DNA of 64,000 nt. Origin: Shewanella holmiensis (GTDB lineage: Bacteria; Pseudomonadota; Gammaproteobacteria; Enterobacterales; Shewanellaceae). This document shows positions 29,003-38,244 of the stretch, piece after piece (position 1 is the stretch's first letter; each line of letters starts with the position of its first letter). The notes under the pieces are model-generated. The model searched no databases. It worked only from the letters and a program-made list of their open reading frames with translations, and was not told the DNA's origin. The stretch covers positions 42,242 through 106,241 of the forward strand of contig NZ_JAMTCD010000015.1 in the NCBI RefSeq assembly GCF_025370255.1, read 5' to 3'. The position numbers and the translations under genes are program-made.

Positions 29003-29614
29003 TTAGCTACGCGATGTCATTACTGAATCAACTAAGCCGTAGTCAGTTGCTTGCTGAGCACTCATGAAGTTATCACGGTCTGTATCACGCTCAATCACTT
29101 CCATAGGCTGGCCTGTGTGCTCAGCTAGGATCTCATTCAGTTTATTTTTAATGCCTAAGATTTCCTGAGCATGAATAGCGATATCAGATGCTTGGCCCTG
29201 GAAACCGCCTAATGGCTGATGGATCATCACTCGAGAATTAGGTAGACAATGACGTTTACCCTTAGCACCACCAGCAAGTAGAAATGCACCCATGCTGCAT
29301 GCTTGACCCATACAAACGGTGCTAACATTTGGCTTGATAAATTGCATAGTGTCATATATCGCCATGCCTGCTGTGACCGAACCACCTGGCGAATTAATAT
29401 ATAAATAAATATCTTTGTCTGGGCTTTCTGACTCTAGGAACAATAGTTGAGCCACAATCAGATTAGCCATGTGCTCTTCAACTTGGCCTACTAAAAAGAT
29501 CACGCGCTCTTTTAATAAACGAGAGTAGATATCGTATGAACGTTCACCTTTAGCGGTTTGTTCAACAACCATAGGTACAAGAGCATTAAGTACAGATTCT
29601 GGCGCTTTAAACAT
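29003..29614 (-). CDS. clpP: ClpP protease subunit
   Basis: 203 residues. The catalytic Ser is in GQACSMGAF, His in MIHQPLGG, and Asp follows in the ERDTDRDN region. It begins with a short propeptide-like segment. It forms the tetradecameric chamber used by ClpX (and ClpA). The position after tig matches the usual tig-clpP-clpX order. Confidence 0.98.
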   Translation of the reverse strand: MFKAPESVLNALVPMVVEQTAKGERSYDIYSRLLKERVIFLVGQVEEHMANLIVAQLLFLESESPDKDIYLYINSPGGSVTAGMAIYDTMQFIKPNVSTVCMGQACSMGAFLLAGGAKGKRHCLPNSRVMIHQPLGGFQGQASDIAIHAQEILGIKNKLNEILAEHTGQPMEVIERDTDRDNFMSAQQATDYGLVDSVMTSRS

Positions 29615-29636
29615 TATTCATTTCCCTAAAATAAAA

Positions 29637-29669
29637 AATGGCTCGTATGAGAACCTCATACGAGCCATT
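29637..29669 (-). terminator. Terminator of tig
   Basis: A 15-bp perfect stem (AATGGCTCGTATGAG / CTCATACGAGCCATT) with a 3-nt loop, followed on the minus strand by six T. It separates tig from clpP. Confidence 0.92.
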
Positions 29670-29704
29670 ATAAATGGCGAACCGCTTGTTAAGTCAAGCT
29701 AAGG

Positions 29705-31009
29705 TTATGCGCGACCGGTAGCCTTGTTCATAAATTCTTCAAAAGCGACGTCTTTAACGGTTACTTTTGCAGTTTTAAGTAAAGCTTCAACCGCTTGCTC
29801 TTCTAAAGCAACGTTACGCATGTTTTGCATCAGTTCTTTGTTGCCATTGTAGTAAGCAACAACTTCAGATGGATCTTCATAAGCAGAAGCCATTGATTCG
29901 ATTAATGCATTAACGCGAGTATCTTCAGCTTTTAGCTCGTTAGTTTTGATTACTTCACCTAATAGTAAACCAATCTTCACACGACGCTCAGCTTGTTCTG
30001 TGAACAAGTCAGCTGGTAATTCAGGCATGTTTTTAGCGTCGCCGCCAAAACGTTGCATAGCTTGCTGACGAAGAACGTTCACTTCACCATCAACTAATGC
30101 AGATGGAATTGTGATGTCGTTAGCAGCTAATAAGCCAGTGATCACTTGCTCTTTAACGTTAGCTTTTAACGCTTGCTCAAGTTCACGAGACATATTTTTA
30201 CGGATTTCAGCTTTAAGTGCATCTAAGCCACCATCAGCAATACCGAATAGTGAAGCGAATTCATCGTTAACTTCAGGAAGGTTAGCCGCTTGAACTTCAG
30301 TTAAAGTAATAACGAACTTAGCCGCTTTACCTTTTAAGTTTTCAGCGTGGTAATCTTCAGGGAATGACACTTCGATTTCGAATTCTTCACCTGTTTTGTG
30401 ACCTAAAATACCGGTTTCAAATCCAGGGATCATACGGTTACTGCCTAATTGAAGTTCGAAGTCATCAGCTTTACCGCCATCAAACTCTTCACCATCAACG
30501 CTGCCAACAAAGTTCATTTTCACTTTATCGCCATCAGCTGCTTCACGCTCAACAGGCGCATAAGTTGCGTGTTGCTTACGTAAAGTTTCAATCATTGCAT
30601 CAACATCAGCGTCATTAACTTCAGCTTTAGGTTGTTCAACAGTGATTGAATCTAAGCCTGTTAATGTCACTTCTGGGTAAATTTCGAAAGTTGCTACGAA
30701 CTCAAAGTTCTCGCCTTCTACTTTACCAGGAGCAAAAACTGGCGCACCCGCTGGGTTTAATTTTTCAGCGACAATAGCTTCAATGAAGTTGCGTTGCATG
30801 ATTTCGCCAGTAACGTCTTGACGAATAGCTGCGCCATAACGTTTTTCAATTACTGAAGCAGGTACTTTACCAGGACGGAAACCTGGAATACGTGCACGTT
30901 TAGCTTCACGTAATAAGTTGTCTTTTACCACTTTTTCAATTTGTTCAGCAGGAACAGAAATGGTTAGGCGACGCTCTAGGCCTTGAGTTGTTTCAACAGA
31001 AACTTGCAT
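29705..31009 (-). CDS. tig: Trigger factor
   Basis: The ATG at 31009 ([18 protein letters not shown]) follows GAGGT and gives 434 residues; E. coli has 432. It holds the ribosome-binding N-domain with GFRPGKVP, the FKBP-type PPIase domain (around residues 150-240) and the C-terminal chaperone arms. It acts on nascent chains at the ribosome exit. Confidence 0.97.
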   Translation of the reverse strand: MQVSVETTQGLERRLTISVPAEQIEKVVKDNLLREAKRARIPGFRPGKVPASVIEKRYGAAIRQDVTGEIMQRNFIEAIVAEKLNPAGAPVFAPGKVEGENFEFVATFEIYPEVTLTGLDSITVEQPKAEVNDADVDAMIETLRKQHATYAPVEREAADGDKVKMNFVGSVDGEEFDGGKADDFELQLGSNRMIPGFETGILGHKTGEEFEIEVSFPEDYHAENLKGKAAKFVITLTEVQAANLPEVNDEFASLFGIADGGLDALKAEIRKNMSRELEQALKANVKEQVITGLLAANDITIPSALVDGEVNVLRQQAMQRFGGDAKNMPELPADLFTEQAERRVKIGLLLGEVIKTNELKAEDTRVNALIESMASAYEDPSEVVAYYNGNKELMQNMRNVALEEQAVEALLKTAKVTVKDVAFEEFMNKATGRA

Positions 31010-31237
31010 TGTTTTACCTCGAAATATGTCTAACGTCCTTTGTAATAGTCGATATCTCAACTATTAAGTATTCGTTTCTTGACCATGGATTTTGACTAGA
31101 AGACCCAGCACAGCGATTTAGTGATGCTGAAGACGCTGTTGGCACTAGTAGCTCATAATTGATATTTATCAAGACGCGACATTATAGCGAGCGTTTTTTG
31201 CATAGTCGAGCATCAATAGTGGGTTTTAAGACATAAA

Positions 31238-31260
31238 AAAAGCGACCTAAGGTCGCTTTT
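31238..31260 (-). terminator. Terminator of the tRNA transcript
   Basis: A 10-bp stem AAAAGCGACC / GGTCGCTTTT with a TAA loop, 75 bp after tRNA-His on the minus strand. Confidence 0.88.
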
Positions 31261-31335
31261 AATACAATCGCACGAATAATGTGCAACTATTTCATCAAAT
31301 TGATTTTGACTGATGCAAAAATCGCTTTGGAATAA

Positions 31336-31412
31336 TGGGGTGACTGATGGGGCTCGAACCCACGACAACCGGAATCACAATCCGGGACTCTACCAACTGA
31401 GCTACAATCACC
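31336..31412 (-). tRNA. tRNA-His (GTG)
   Basis: A full cloverleaf can be read on the minus strand, with anticodon GTG in TTGTGAT. It has the extra G at -1 opposite C73 that marks tRNA-His, the T-loop GGTTCGAGCC, and an encoded CCA. Confidence 0.97.
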
Positions 31413-31419
31413 ATTGAAA

Positions 31420-31496
31420 TGGTACGCCCGGCAGGATTCGAACCTGCGACCACCCGCTTAGAAGGCGGGTGCTCTATCCAACTGAGCTACGGGCGC
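31420..31496 (-). tRNA. tRNA-Arg (TCT)
   Basis: 77 nt on the minus strand with acceptor GCGCCCG / CGGGCGT, anticodon TCT in CTTCTAAG, T-loop GGTTCGAATCC, and encoded CCA. It lies 7 bp before tRNA-His and is co-transcribed. Confidence 0.97.
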
Positions 31497-31590
31497 ATGG
31501 CACAGCATTCGCTGTATCCTGTCTGGCTTAACAAGCTATCTTGCTTGTTATATTATCCGCAAAAATCTTATTTAAGCAAATAATGAAATT

Positions 31591-31640
31591 TGGTCGACCA
31601 CGCAGTTGTAAAAAAGCGAGAATTCGAACCTATGATCCCT
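31591..31640 (-). pseudogene. tRNA 3'-half remnant
   Basis: Read on the minus strand, this stretch has a T-arm-like AGGTTCGAATTCT, then a degraded acceptor region ending CGACCA. On the plus strand it shares AAATTTGGTCG with the 3' edge of tRNA-Pro, 96 bp away, and AATTCGAACCT-TGA-CC spacing matches the Pro T-arm. No 5' half or anticodon stem is seen. It is probably a decayed tRNA of this cluster or a partial duplicate of tRNA-Pro. Confidence 0.6.
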
Positions 31641-31685
31641 GCTCATTTAACCGTTTAAGATTATTTCACACAAATCATTTAAATT

Positions 31686-31762
31686 TGGTCGGTGATAGAG
31701 GATTCGAACCTCTGACCCTCTCGTCCCAAACGAGATGCGCTACCGGGCTGCGCTAATCACCG
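31686..31762 (-). tRNA. tRNA-Pro (TGG)
   Basis: 77 nt on the minus strand, starting CGGTGATTAGCGCAG, anticodon TGG in TTTGGGAC, T-loop GGTTCGAATCC, and encoded CCA. It is the first gene of the tRNA transcript. Confidence 0.97.
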
Positions 31763-31798
31763 ATATAAACGTTCTATATAGTCTCAAGAACGGAGCGC

Positions 31799-31827
31799 AT
31801 CTTAACGAGTCACCTTGCGATCGTCAA
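31799..31827 (-). promoter_or_regulatory. Sigma-70 promoter of the tRNA cluster with GC-rich discriminator
   Basis: Minus strand TTGACG, a 17-bp spacer, TAAGAT, then GCGCTCC. The GC-rich discriminator is typical of stable-RNA promoters under stringent control. The predicted start lies about 28 nt before tRNA-Pro. Confidence 0.85.
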
Positions 31828-32016
31828 CGATTTTTTTTAGCTAATTATCTGTGTGTTGATTTAAGCAGCAAAAAGGTGATTAGCATCATAGCGCGAATAG
31901 TTTATTCACTGTATTTTCCTAGTGAAGCAAATGACACACTTTCATACGCCTGTTAGAATAGCGTCCGATTAACTTCATCAATCTATACCGCGTCACTCTA
32001 AGGAACCTCTACAGCC

Positions 32017-32871
32017 ATGACTGCTCAAATTATTGACGGTAAAGCCATTGCACAATCTATTCGCAGCACCCTTAAACAGAAAGTTAACGCTCGTAAAGAA
32101 GCTGGACTCCGGGTACCAGGGCTGGCGGTGATCTTAGTCGGCTGCGATGCTGCGTCTCAAGTCTACGTTGGCAGTAAGCGTAAGGCCTGCGAAGAAGTCG
32201 GTTTTCAATCGCAATCTTTTGACCTTGATGTATCAACAACAGAAGCAGAGCTTTTAGCATTAATTGATAAGTGTAATGAGGATCCTGCCATCGACGGCAT
32301 CTTAGTACAGTTACCTTTACCTGCTCATATTGATGACTCTAAAGTGATTGAGCATATTCGTCCTGATAAGGATGTTGATGGGTTTCACCCTTATAATGTT
32401 GGTCGCCTAGCACAGCGTATTCCGGTTTTACGCTCTTGTACCCCAATGGGAATTATGACGCTGATCAAATCTACGGGTATTGACACCTATGGTTTAGACG
32501 CCACCGTTGTTGGCGCATCTAATATTGTTGGCCGACCAATGACATTAGAATTGTTATTAGCTGGATGTACCACCACGACTTGTCATCGTTTTACCAAAAA
32601 CCTTGAGCAGAAAGTACGTCAAGCTGATCTTGTTGTTGTTGCCGTAGGTAAGCCAGGATTTATTCCTGGAGAATGGATAAAACCAGGTGCGATTGTGATC
32701 GATGTGGGAATTAACCGTTTAGACAATGGCAGCTTAGTTGGTGACGTACAATATGACGTAGCAGCTCAAAATGCGGCACACATTACGCCAGTACCCGGTG
32801 GCGTTGGCCCTATGACGATTGCCAGTTTGCTTGAAAACACTCTGTATGCCTGTGAGCAATACCACAGCTAA
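32017..32871 (+). CDS. folD: FolD methylene-THF dehydrogenase / cyclohydrolase
   Basis: 284 residues. The catalytic Lys lies in [23 protein letters not shown] is the folate-site signature, and [12 protein letters not shown] with PGGVGPMT mark the NADP site. It interconverts 5,10-methylene- and 10-formyl-tetrahydrofolate. It is preceded by AAGGA and has its own terminator. Confidence 0.97.
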   Translation: MTAQIIDGKAIAQSIRSTLKQKVNARKEAGLRVPGLAVILVGCDAASQVYVGSKRKACEEVGFQSQSFDLDVSTTEAELLALIDKCNEDPAIDGILVQLPLPAHIDDSKVIEHIRPDKDVDGFHPYNVGRLAQRIPVLRSCTPMGIMTLIKSTGIDTYGLDATVVGASNIVGRPMTLELLLAGCTTTTCHRFTKNLEQKVRQADLVVVAVGKPGFIPGEWIKPGAIVIDVGINRLDNGSLVGDVQYDVAAQNAAHITPVPGGVGPMTIASLLENTLYACEQYHS

Positions 32872-32892
32872 GCCTCTAACAGCCACCAATAA

Positions 32893-32920
32893 AAAAGCCT
32901 GCTAAGTATTGCAGGCTTTT
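32893..32920 (+). terminator. Terminator of folD
   Basis: A 10-bp stem AAAAGCCTGC / GCAGGCTTTT followed by a T run; it also serves the convergent regulator gene. Confidence 0.92.
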
Positions 32921-32953
32921 TATTACAGATAATCGTTGAACAAATAAGGTTAG

Positions 32954-34408
32954 TTATACCTGCTCCATTTCATCCCAGGATTGTTTTTTACGATAAATCG
33001 TCGATGGACTGATATCTAACATTGCTGCGGCTTTAGGAATATTCCCTTCACATAAATCAATAGCACTTTCTATTGTACGCTTTTCAGTTTTCCACAATGG
33101 CTCAATTACTTGCTCTGTCGTTGCATTGGGATCATGTTGAATATCCGCCACAGTGTCATGGGCAGCCGTTAAAGATGCGCTAGCTTGTTCCATCACCCGA
33201 GTATTGGCGGAGGCTGGCGCTGCTACGCTCAGTTTTCCATCCTTCACAATGCGTGCTGGGAGCATATCAATATCAACTTCAGCTGCATCATTGAGCACCA
33301 CTATTTGCCGGATCACATTTTGTAGCTGCCTAACATTGCCAGGCCAGTGATATTCACTCAGCACTTTTTGTGCTGCGTGATTAAACCCTTTAAAGGGCTT
33401 ACCTTCTTCTTTAGCGTATTGCCAGAGCAGTTTATTAGCAATTAACAGAATATCTTTACCACGTTGATTTAGCGGGGGTAACTCAATGGGAATGACGTGC
33501 AAGCGATAATACAAATCCTCTCTAAACAAGCCGTCTTGCACTTGTTGCCAAGGATCTTTATTAGTGGCACTGACAAACCTCACATCTACTTTTTCATCTT
33601 TTGAGCCACCTACTCGGCGAAATACTCCGGTTTGAATAAAGCGCAACAATTTACTTTGTAGTTCTAAATCCATTTCACAGATTTCATCTAAAAATAATGT
33701 TCCGCCATCAGCCTGACTCGCTGCGCCATCACGTTGACTCACTGCGCCAGTAAATGCCCCTTTGGTATGGCCAAATATTTGGCTTTCAATCAGGTCCTTA
33801 GGAATAGAGGCACAGTTTAACGCAATAAATGCCTTATTTTTACGATTGCCAGCATTGTGAATCGCTTGTGCGCAAACCTCCTTACCAGTGCCGCTTTCAC
33901 CAAATATAAATACCGACGCTTTACTGTTTGCCACACAATCAATAGTTTTATAAACGGTTTGCATTGCCAATGACTCACCAATAAATCCTTGGTAATTAGC
34001 TTTGGGTAAACTGTTCTCATATTGAGAGACTAACTTAACCAATTGGCGTTGCTTCATCGCATTTCGCACCGTGATGGCTAGACGCTTACTGTCAAAGGGT
34101 TTAACTAGAAAATCAAACGCTCCAGAGCGCATGGCGTCAACGGCAATATCTATTGTGCCATGGGCCGTTATCATAATTACCGTTATTTCTGGGTGGCTTT
34201 GCTGAACTTGCAACAGAATATCCATGCCTGACATATCAGGCAGTTTGATATCTAAAATGAGTAAATCTGGCGGTTGTCGGTCAATTTCTTTTATTGCATC
34301 GGCGCCGAACTGCACCAAAGTGACATCGGCTCCTTCGCTGCACAAGTATTCAGTATATAACGCGCCTAGCGACATGCTGTCTTCAACTAAAATGACTCGA
34401 AATCCCAT
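32954..34408 (-). CDS. Sigma-54-dependent response regulator (SypG/LuxO-like)
   Basis: 484 residues: a receiver domain (phospho-acceptor Asp53 in LLILDIKLP, Lys in VKPFDS), an AAA+ domain with Walker A GESGTGKE, sigma-54 loop GAFTGA and Walker B GGTLFLDEI, a 60-residue linker, and a Fis-type HTH at the end (NIPKAAAMLDISPSTIYRKK). It lies 17 nt after the hybrid kinase, so the pair is one operon. The same neighbourhood carries four sigma-54-type promoters with shared palindromes, so this protein is the natural activator of the polysaccharide locus (inference). Vibrio SypG has the same design and a comparable gene setting. Confidence 0.92.
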   Translation of the reverse strand: MGFRVILVEDSMSLGALYTEYLCSEGADVTLVQFGADAIKEIDRQPPDLLILDIKLPDMSGMDILLQVQQSHPEITVIMITAHGTIDIAVDAMRSGAFDFLVKPFDSKRLAITVRNAMKQRQLVKLVSQYENSLPKANYQGFIGESLAMQTVYKTIDCVANSKASVFIFGESGTGKEVCAQAIHNAGNRKNKAFIALNCASIPKDLIESQIFGHTKGAFTGAVSQRDGAASQADGGTLFLDEICEMDLELQSKLLRFIQTGVFRRVGGSKDEKVDVRFVSATNKDPWQQVQDGLFREDLYYRLHVIPIELPPLNQRGKDILLIANKLLWQYAKEEGKPFKGFNHAAQKVLSEYHWPGNVRQLQNVIRQIVVLNDAAEVDIDMLPARIVKDGKLSVAAPASANTRVMEQASASLTAAHDTVADIQHDPNATTEQVIEPLWKTEKRTIESAIDLCEGNIPKAAAMLDISPSTIYRKKQSWDEMEQV

Positions 34409-34425
34409 AATATTCCTTTATATAT

Positions 34426-37400
34426 TTAAGGTTTATTTTTCAAAAGATAAGCTTGTTTAAGTGCACTGATACTTTGCTCCGCAATATTCAATGTATCCGC
34501 AATAAGTGGCTCAATCGGCAGCTGTTGGTTTCTGGCTGCAGCTTCTAAAACTTTGGCTACCTCATACAATCTTGCGGCCCCAAAACTGCCCGAACTACTT
34601 TTTAGGGTATGCGCTTCATCTTCTACTTTAGCCAATTCATCCACTAAATTGATGCGACGCAAAGTATCAATGCGCATTTGTGTTTCTTGGCAAAAAACAT
34701 CCAACATTTTATGTAAGCTTGGCTCGCCGATCACATCGAGTAAACTTCCAATAACCTTGATATCTATTAAAGGTGCATTATCAAATTGCGCATTAGTATT
34801 TTGCTCATTGCTATTTTCAGCGGGAGCTACGCTTGTTAATGGTTTGATTGCTTCTGCTTCTGCTTCTGCTTCTGCTTCTGCTTCTGCTTCTGCTTTATCG
34901 TTAATATCACGCTTAAAATCAGGTGTAAGCTCCAGTCCCATAGAATGGTTTACACTCGGAGATACCTTTAAATTTTCTTGGTGTATTTTAGCTTTGTGTA
35001 ACCACTGGGCGACACTCTGAATCAGCATTTTGCCATTCACAGGTTTGCCAATAAAGTCGAGCATTCCCACTTGACTACATGCCTCTAGCTCTTCTTTAAA
35101 TACGTTAGCCGTCATCGCCAAAATAAATTGTTGAGGTTTATGCTGCAAAATTTTACTGGCGGCTTCTAGTCCATCCATTTCTGGCATACGGATATCCATT
35201 AAAATAATGTCATAATCATTCGCTAGTGCCATTTGAACCGCTTCGACGCCATTATTCGCATAATCTAAAAATGCACCATGCTTAGCCAACATGGTGCCAG
35301 CAACCATTTGATTTGCGGGGCTGTCTTCAGCCAATAGAATTTTACTATTGGGCGGAAAAATCGGCTTTTCCTCTTGTTCAATTTCAATATGACTTTCTTG
35401 AGTAGCACCACTGATTAGATTTAATAGCATGGCTCTGCTTAAGGGTTTGTTGACAACTTGCTCAATTCCCATGTCGCTTAAAAATTGTGATATTTGCGTA
35501 TTAACACCAGTACTCAAAGCTGCTAATACTCCATGAGGGAACAAGACGTCCTGATTCAATACCCTCAGTAACTTCGCATCAACTGACATCATGCAAGAAT
35601 CATCCAGTAAAATAAGATCAAATCGGCCACGGACATTTGAAAGCTTATATATTTCGGTCACATCGTGAATATAAATAGTTTCAACACCATATTGTACATA
35701 CTGCTTTTTAACTAATTGACACAGCAGCTTATCAGGATGAATGACTAACACTCTTGAATGTTCAGGTAATCGCACATAATGACTATTACTTTCAGTGCTT
35801 TCATCTAGAGTGACTAACACATTAAAGCGACTTCCTGTGCCTAACTCACTTTCAACAGATATGCTGCCGTCCATCATTCGGACTAATTCGGCACAAATCG
35901 CTAAACCTAAACCACTGCCTTTATAGTTGGTTGTGTGGGTATCATGAACCTGTGAGAACTCAGCAAACAACTTGTCTTGGGCATCTTTACTAATGCCTAT
36001 ACCTTGATCTGTAATGGCACAACATAATTCAACTCGTTCCTTATGGCTGTCAGGAATCCAAACTTCAACCGTAATACAACCTGAGCTTGAGAATTTAATT
36101 GCGTTATCCACCAGGTTATGGATAACTTGACGCAGCCTTTGTGGATCACCCACCAGTGTTTGTGGCACATTGCGATTAATAAAGCTGGCTAGGTGAACGC
36201 CTTTTTCAAGCGCTTTGCTTGCCAGAATCTGTAGTACTTGGGCCACTAATTTGTCAGGTTCAAATTCACGCGACTCCAACACCATCTGTCCCGCTTCAAT
36301 TTTAGAAAAATCGAGAATATCGTTAATGGTATTTAATAGCGCATCACCCGCTTCTTTGGCGGTAGTCGCGTAAATTCGCTGCTCTTTTTGCAATGTGGAA
36401 TCAAGTAAAAGCTCAACACTGCCTAGCACCGCGTTTAATGGCGAACGAATTTCATGGCTCATGGTCGCCAAAAAGCGTGATTTAGCTTTACTGCCCGCTT
36501 CGGCTTGCTCTTTGGCCAAGCGTAATTCTTCTTCCTTAGACTTCTGCTCTGAAATATTACGCACGAATGCTGTAAATAAAATGTCATCACCTAATTGAAT
36601 AGGAATAACCCTCAGTTCGATTGGGAACTCTTCGCCAGCTTTGTTATGTGCAGGAACCTCGACACGTTTATGCAACACCGCGCCCTGCGCCGTTTTACGG
36701 TAATGTTCCATACCTTTTTTATGGGCTTGTTGAAAAGCTTGCGGAATTATTAAATCTTCTAAGTGTTTACCCATCACTTCATCACGAGTAAAACCAAAAA
36801 GCGTGACCGCAGCAGTATTAAACTCTTGCACCCTGCCTGTAATATCAATGGTGATCAAAGCATCTTGGCTGGCTTCAAGGGTAGCAAGTAATATCGATTG
36901 AGTTCTTGCTGCAGCCTCTTGGTTTTGTTTGATTGCGGTAAGATCTTTTAATAAACCTAGAAAGAATATTTCATCGTCAATCACCATTTTTGAAATCGAT
37001 AATTCTACTGGGAACTGATGACCCTCTTTATGCTGTGCTTTAAGCTCTCGTCCAGTACCGATAATTTTCGGTTTGCCGCCGTCTAAATAACGTTTCATAT
37101 AACCATCATGCATATGACGCTCGTGCATCGGCATTAACTTGGCGACGTTCTGCCCAATCAACTCGTCCCTACTGTAACCAAATAATCTGATAACCGACTG
37201 GTTTATTTCAGTAATCACGCCATCTACATCGATAATAACAAAGCCATCTGCTGCCGATTCTAAAATGGTATTAAGTCGAATGTTCGCCCCCGTCAATGCA
37301 TTGGTTCGAGCATCAATATTTAGCACCATCTGGTTAAAAGCCACAGCGGTTTGAGCAATTTCATCATGCCCCGAAACCGGTATTTGAACCCCTTTTTGGC

Positions 37401-37974
37401 CATTTAAAATTAATTTAGATGCCTTTTGTAACTGAGATAAATTTCGAGTTAAGTAAACACCCAGTAACCAAGAAAATAACGCCACCAGCAATATTTCAAG
37501 GCCAGCAATGGAGAAAAATCGAGTAGAAGCCTGGATAAGCAATTGGTCAAAGTTAGAGCGGTCAAACCCCATCTCAATCATACCAATCCCATGACTATCA
37601 TGACTTAAAGGTATAGAAATATTGAAAGTATGATCGTGCACGGTATCATTCAGAGGTCGAGCCAAATTCCACTTTGGAATACCAACCTCTTTATGCATAG
37701 AGACAATCAAATCATGTTTATGGTAGATGTATAAGTAATCAATTTCTTGCTGACGGCTAAGCTCTTTAGCTAAATCAGTAAGTTTAGATTTATCGATCTC
37801 AATTAGTGCCTCTTTAGCAGCAACTGAAAATAAACTCACCGTGAGCTGAGCACGCTTCTCTATTTCAGTCTGATTCAATTCTTTAAGATAACTGACACTG
37901 GTATAAACCAATAAAAGCAGCAGCACGCCTTCAATCAATGCAATGCCTAAAATTGTTTTTAATCTAAAAGACAA
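34426..37974 (-). CDS. Hybrid sensor histidine kinase with HPt domain (SypF-like)
   Basis: 1182 residues from a TTG at 37974 preceded by AAGGAG at good spacing. The order is: membrane helix (~10-30), periplasmic sensor, second helix (~150-172), HAMP, two PAS domains (~228-345, ~355-475), HisKA with His507 (SHEIRSPLN), HATPase, a degenerate receiver lacking the acidic pair, a full receiver with Asp927 (LMDIRMP), an Ala-Glu repeat linker, and an HPt domain with His1122 (AHTLKSSSGSFG). Phosphate would flow His507 to Asp927 to His1122 to Asp53 of the adjacent regulator. The sensed signal is unknown. Confidence 0.92.
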   Translation of the reverse strand: MSFRLKTILGIALIEGVLLLLLVYTSVSYLKELNQTEIEKRAQLTVSLFSVAAKEALIEIDKSKLTDLAKELSRQQEIDYLYIYHKHDLIVSMHKEVGIPKWNLARPLNDTVHDHTFNISIPLSHDSHGIGMIEMGFDRSNFDQLLIQASTRFFSIAGLEILLVALFSWLLGVYLTRNLSQLQKASKLILNGQKGVQIPVSGHDEIAQTAVAFNQMVLNIDARTNALTGANIRLNTILESAADGFVIIDVDGVITEINQSVIRLFGYSRDELIGQNVAKLMPMHERHMHDGYMKRYLDGGKPKIIGTGRELKAQHKEGHQFPVELSISKMVIDDEIFFLGLLKDLTAIKQNQEAAARTQSILLATLEASQDALITIDITGRVQEFNTAAVTLFGFTRDEVMGKHLEDLIIPQAFQQAHKKGMEHYRKTAQGAVLHKRVEVPAHNKAGEEFPIELRVIPIQLGDDILFTAFVRNISEQKSKEEELRLAKEQAEAGSKAKSRFLATMSHEIRSPLNAVLGSVELLLDSTLQKEQRIYATTAKEAGDALLNTINDILDFSKIEAGQMVLESREFEPDKLVAQVLQILASKALEKGVHLASFINRNVPQTLVGDPQRLRQVIHNLVDNAIKFSSSGCITVEVWIPDSHKERVELCCAITDQGIGISKDAQDKLFAEFSQVHDTHTTNYKGSGLGLAICAELVRMMDGSISVESELGTGSRFNVLVTLDESTESNSHYVRLPEHSRVLVIHPDKLLCQLVKKQYVQYGVETIYIHDVTEIYKLSNVRGRFDLILLDDSCMMSVDAKLLRVLNQDVLFPHGVLAALSTGVNTQISQFLSDMGIEQVVNKPLSRAMLLNLISGATQESHIEIEQEEKPIFPPNSKILLAEDSPANQMVAGTMLAKHGAFLDYANNGVEAVQMALANDYDIILMDIRMPEMDGLEAASKILQHKPQQFILAMTANVFKEELEACSQVGMLDFIGKPVNGKMLIQSVAQWLHKAKIHQENLKVSPSVNHSMGLELTPDFKRDINDKAEAEAEAEAEAEAEAIKPLTSVAPAENSNEQNTNAQFDNAPLIDIKVIGSLLDVIGEPSLHKMLDVFCQETQMRIDTLRRINLVDELAKVEDEAHTLKSSSGSFGAARLYEVAKVLEAAARNQQLPIEPLIADTLNIAEQSISALKQAYLLKNKP
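34850..34891. repeat. Hexanucleotide microsatellite inside the hybrid kinase gene
   Basis: Seven perfect tandem copies of GCTTCT (plus strand) encode an (Ala-Glu)7 linker between the receiver and HPt domains. Copy-number change keeps the frame and would alter only linker length. Confidence 0.95.
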
Positions 37975-38047
37975 ATTCTTGCTCCTTTAAGTCACTATCC
38001 ATTAAAGCATTTGATTTTACGCCACATAATCACTATGGATGACACTG

Positions 38048-38078
38048 TTGCAATTTGCAATGAACACGATGCAATTTG
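38048..38078 (+). promoter_or_regulatory. Putative enhancer (TTGCAA repeats) upstream of the REC-PP2C gene
   Basis: TTGCAA-T-TTGCAA (38048-38060), then ATGCAATTTG (38069-38078), 67-97 bp before a sigma-54-type promoter. The same TTGCA core occurs before the other units of the locus. Confidence 0.6.
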
Positions 38079-38144
38079 AGAATGTATTCACTTCAGTTTA
38101 GCAATAACAAACCTAACCATATGTTTAATATTAAAATTAAATTA

Positions 38145-38160
38145 TGGAACGACTATTGCT
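38145..38160 (+). promoter_or_regulatory. Sigma-54-type promoter of the REC-PP2C / RsbW-like unit
   Basis: TGGAAC-GACTA-TTGCT: perfect -12 box, one change in the -24 box, correct spacing. It lies 85 nt before the chosen start. Confidence 0.7.
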
Positions 38161-38244
38161 ATACCAACTAGGTATAAACACGGAATGGTTTATTTGCTAT
38201 TGCAAAATCAAAAATGCAGGCATAACAGAAAACTGGAGTCACCC

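Noticed and set aside
31541..31956. Two plus-strand ORFs across the tRNA region
   Set aside because: They are antisense readings of tRNA-Pro and the tRNA remnant.
32954..34408. Calling the response regulator LuxO (quorum sensing)
   Set aside because: No LuxU gene or small-RNA genes are seen nearby; the setting is a polysaccharide locus with a dedicated hybrid kinase, so SypG-like is the better label.
34850..34891. Short tandem repeats as a possible CRISPR
   Set aside because: The unit is 6 bp with no spacers and is a coding microsatellite.
34553..35020. 155-residue plus-strand ORF with a Ser-Ala repeat
   Set aside because: It is the antisense of the hybrid kinase; the repeat is the complement of the Ala-Glu microsatellite.
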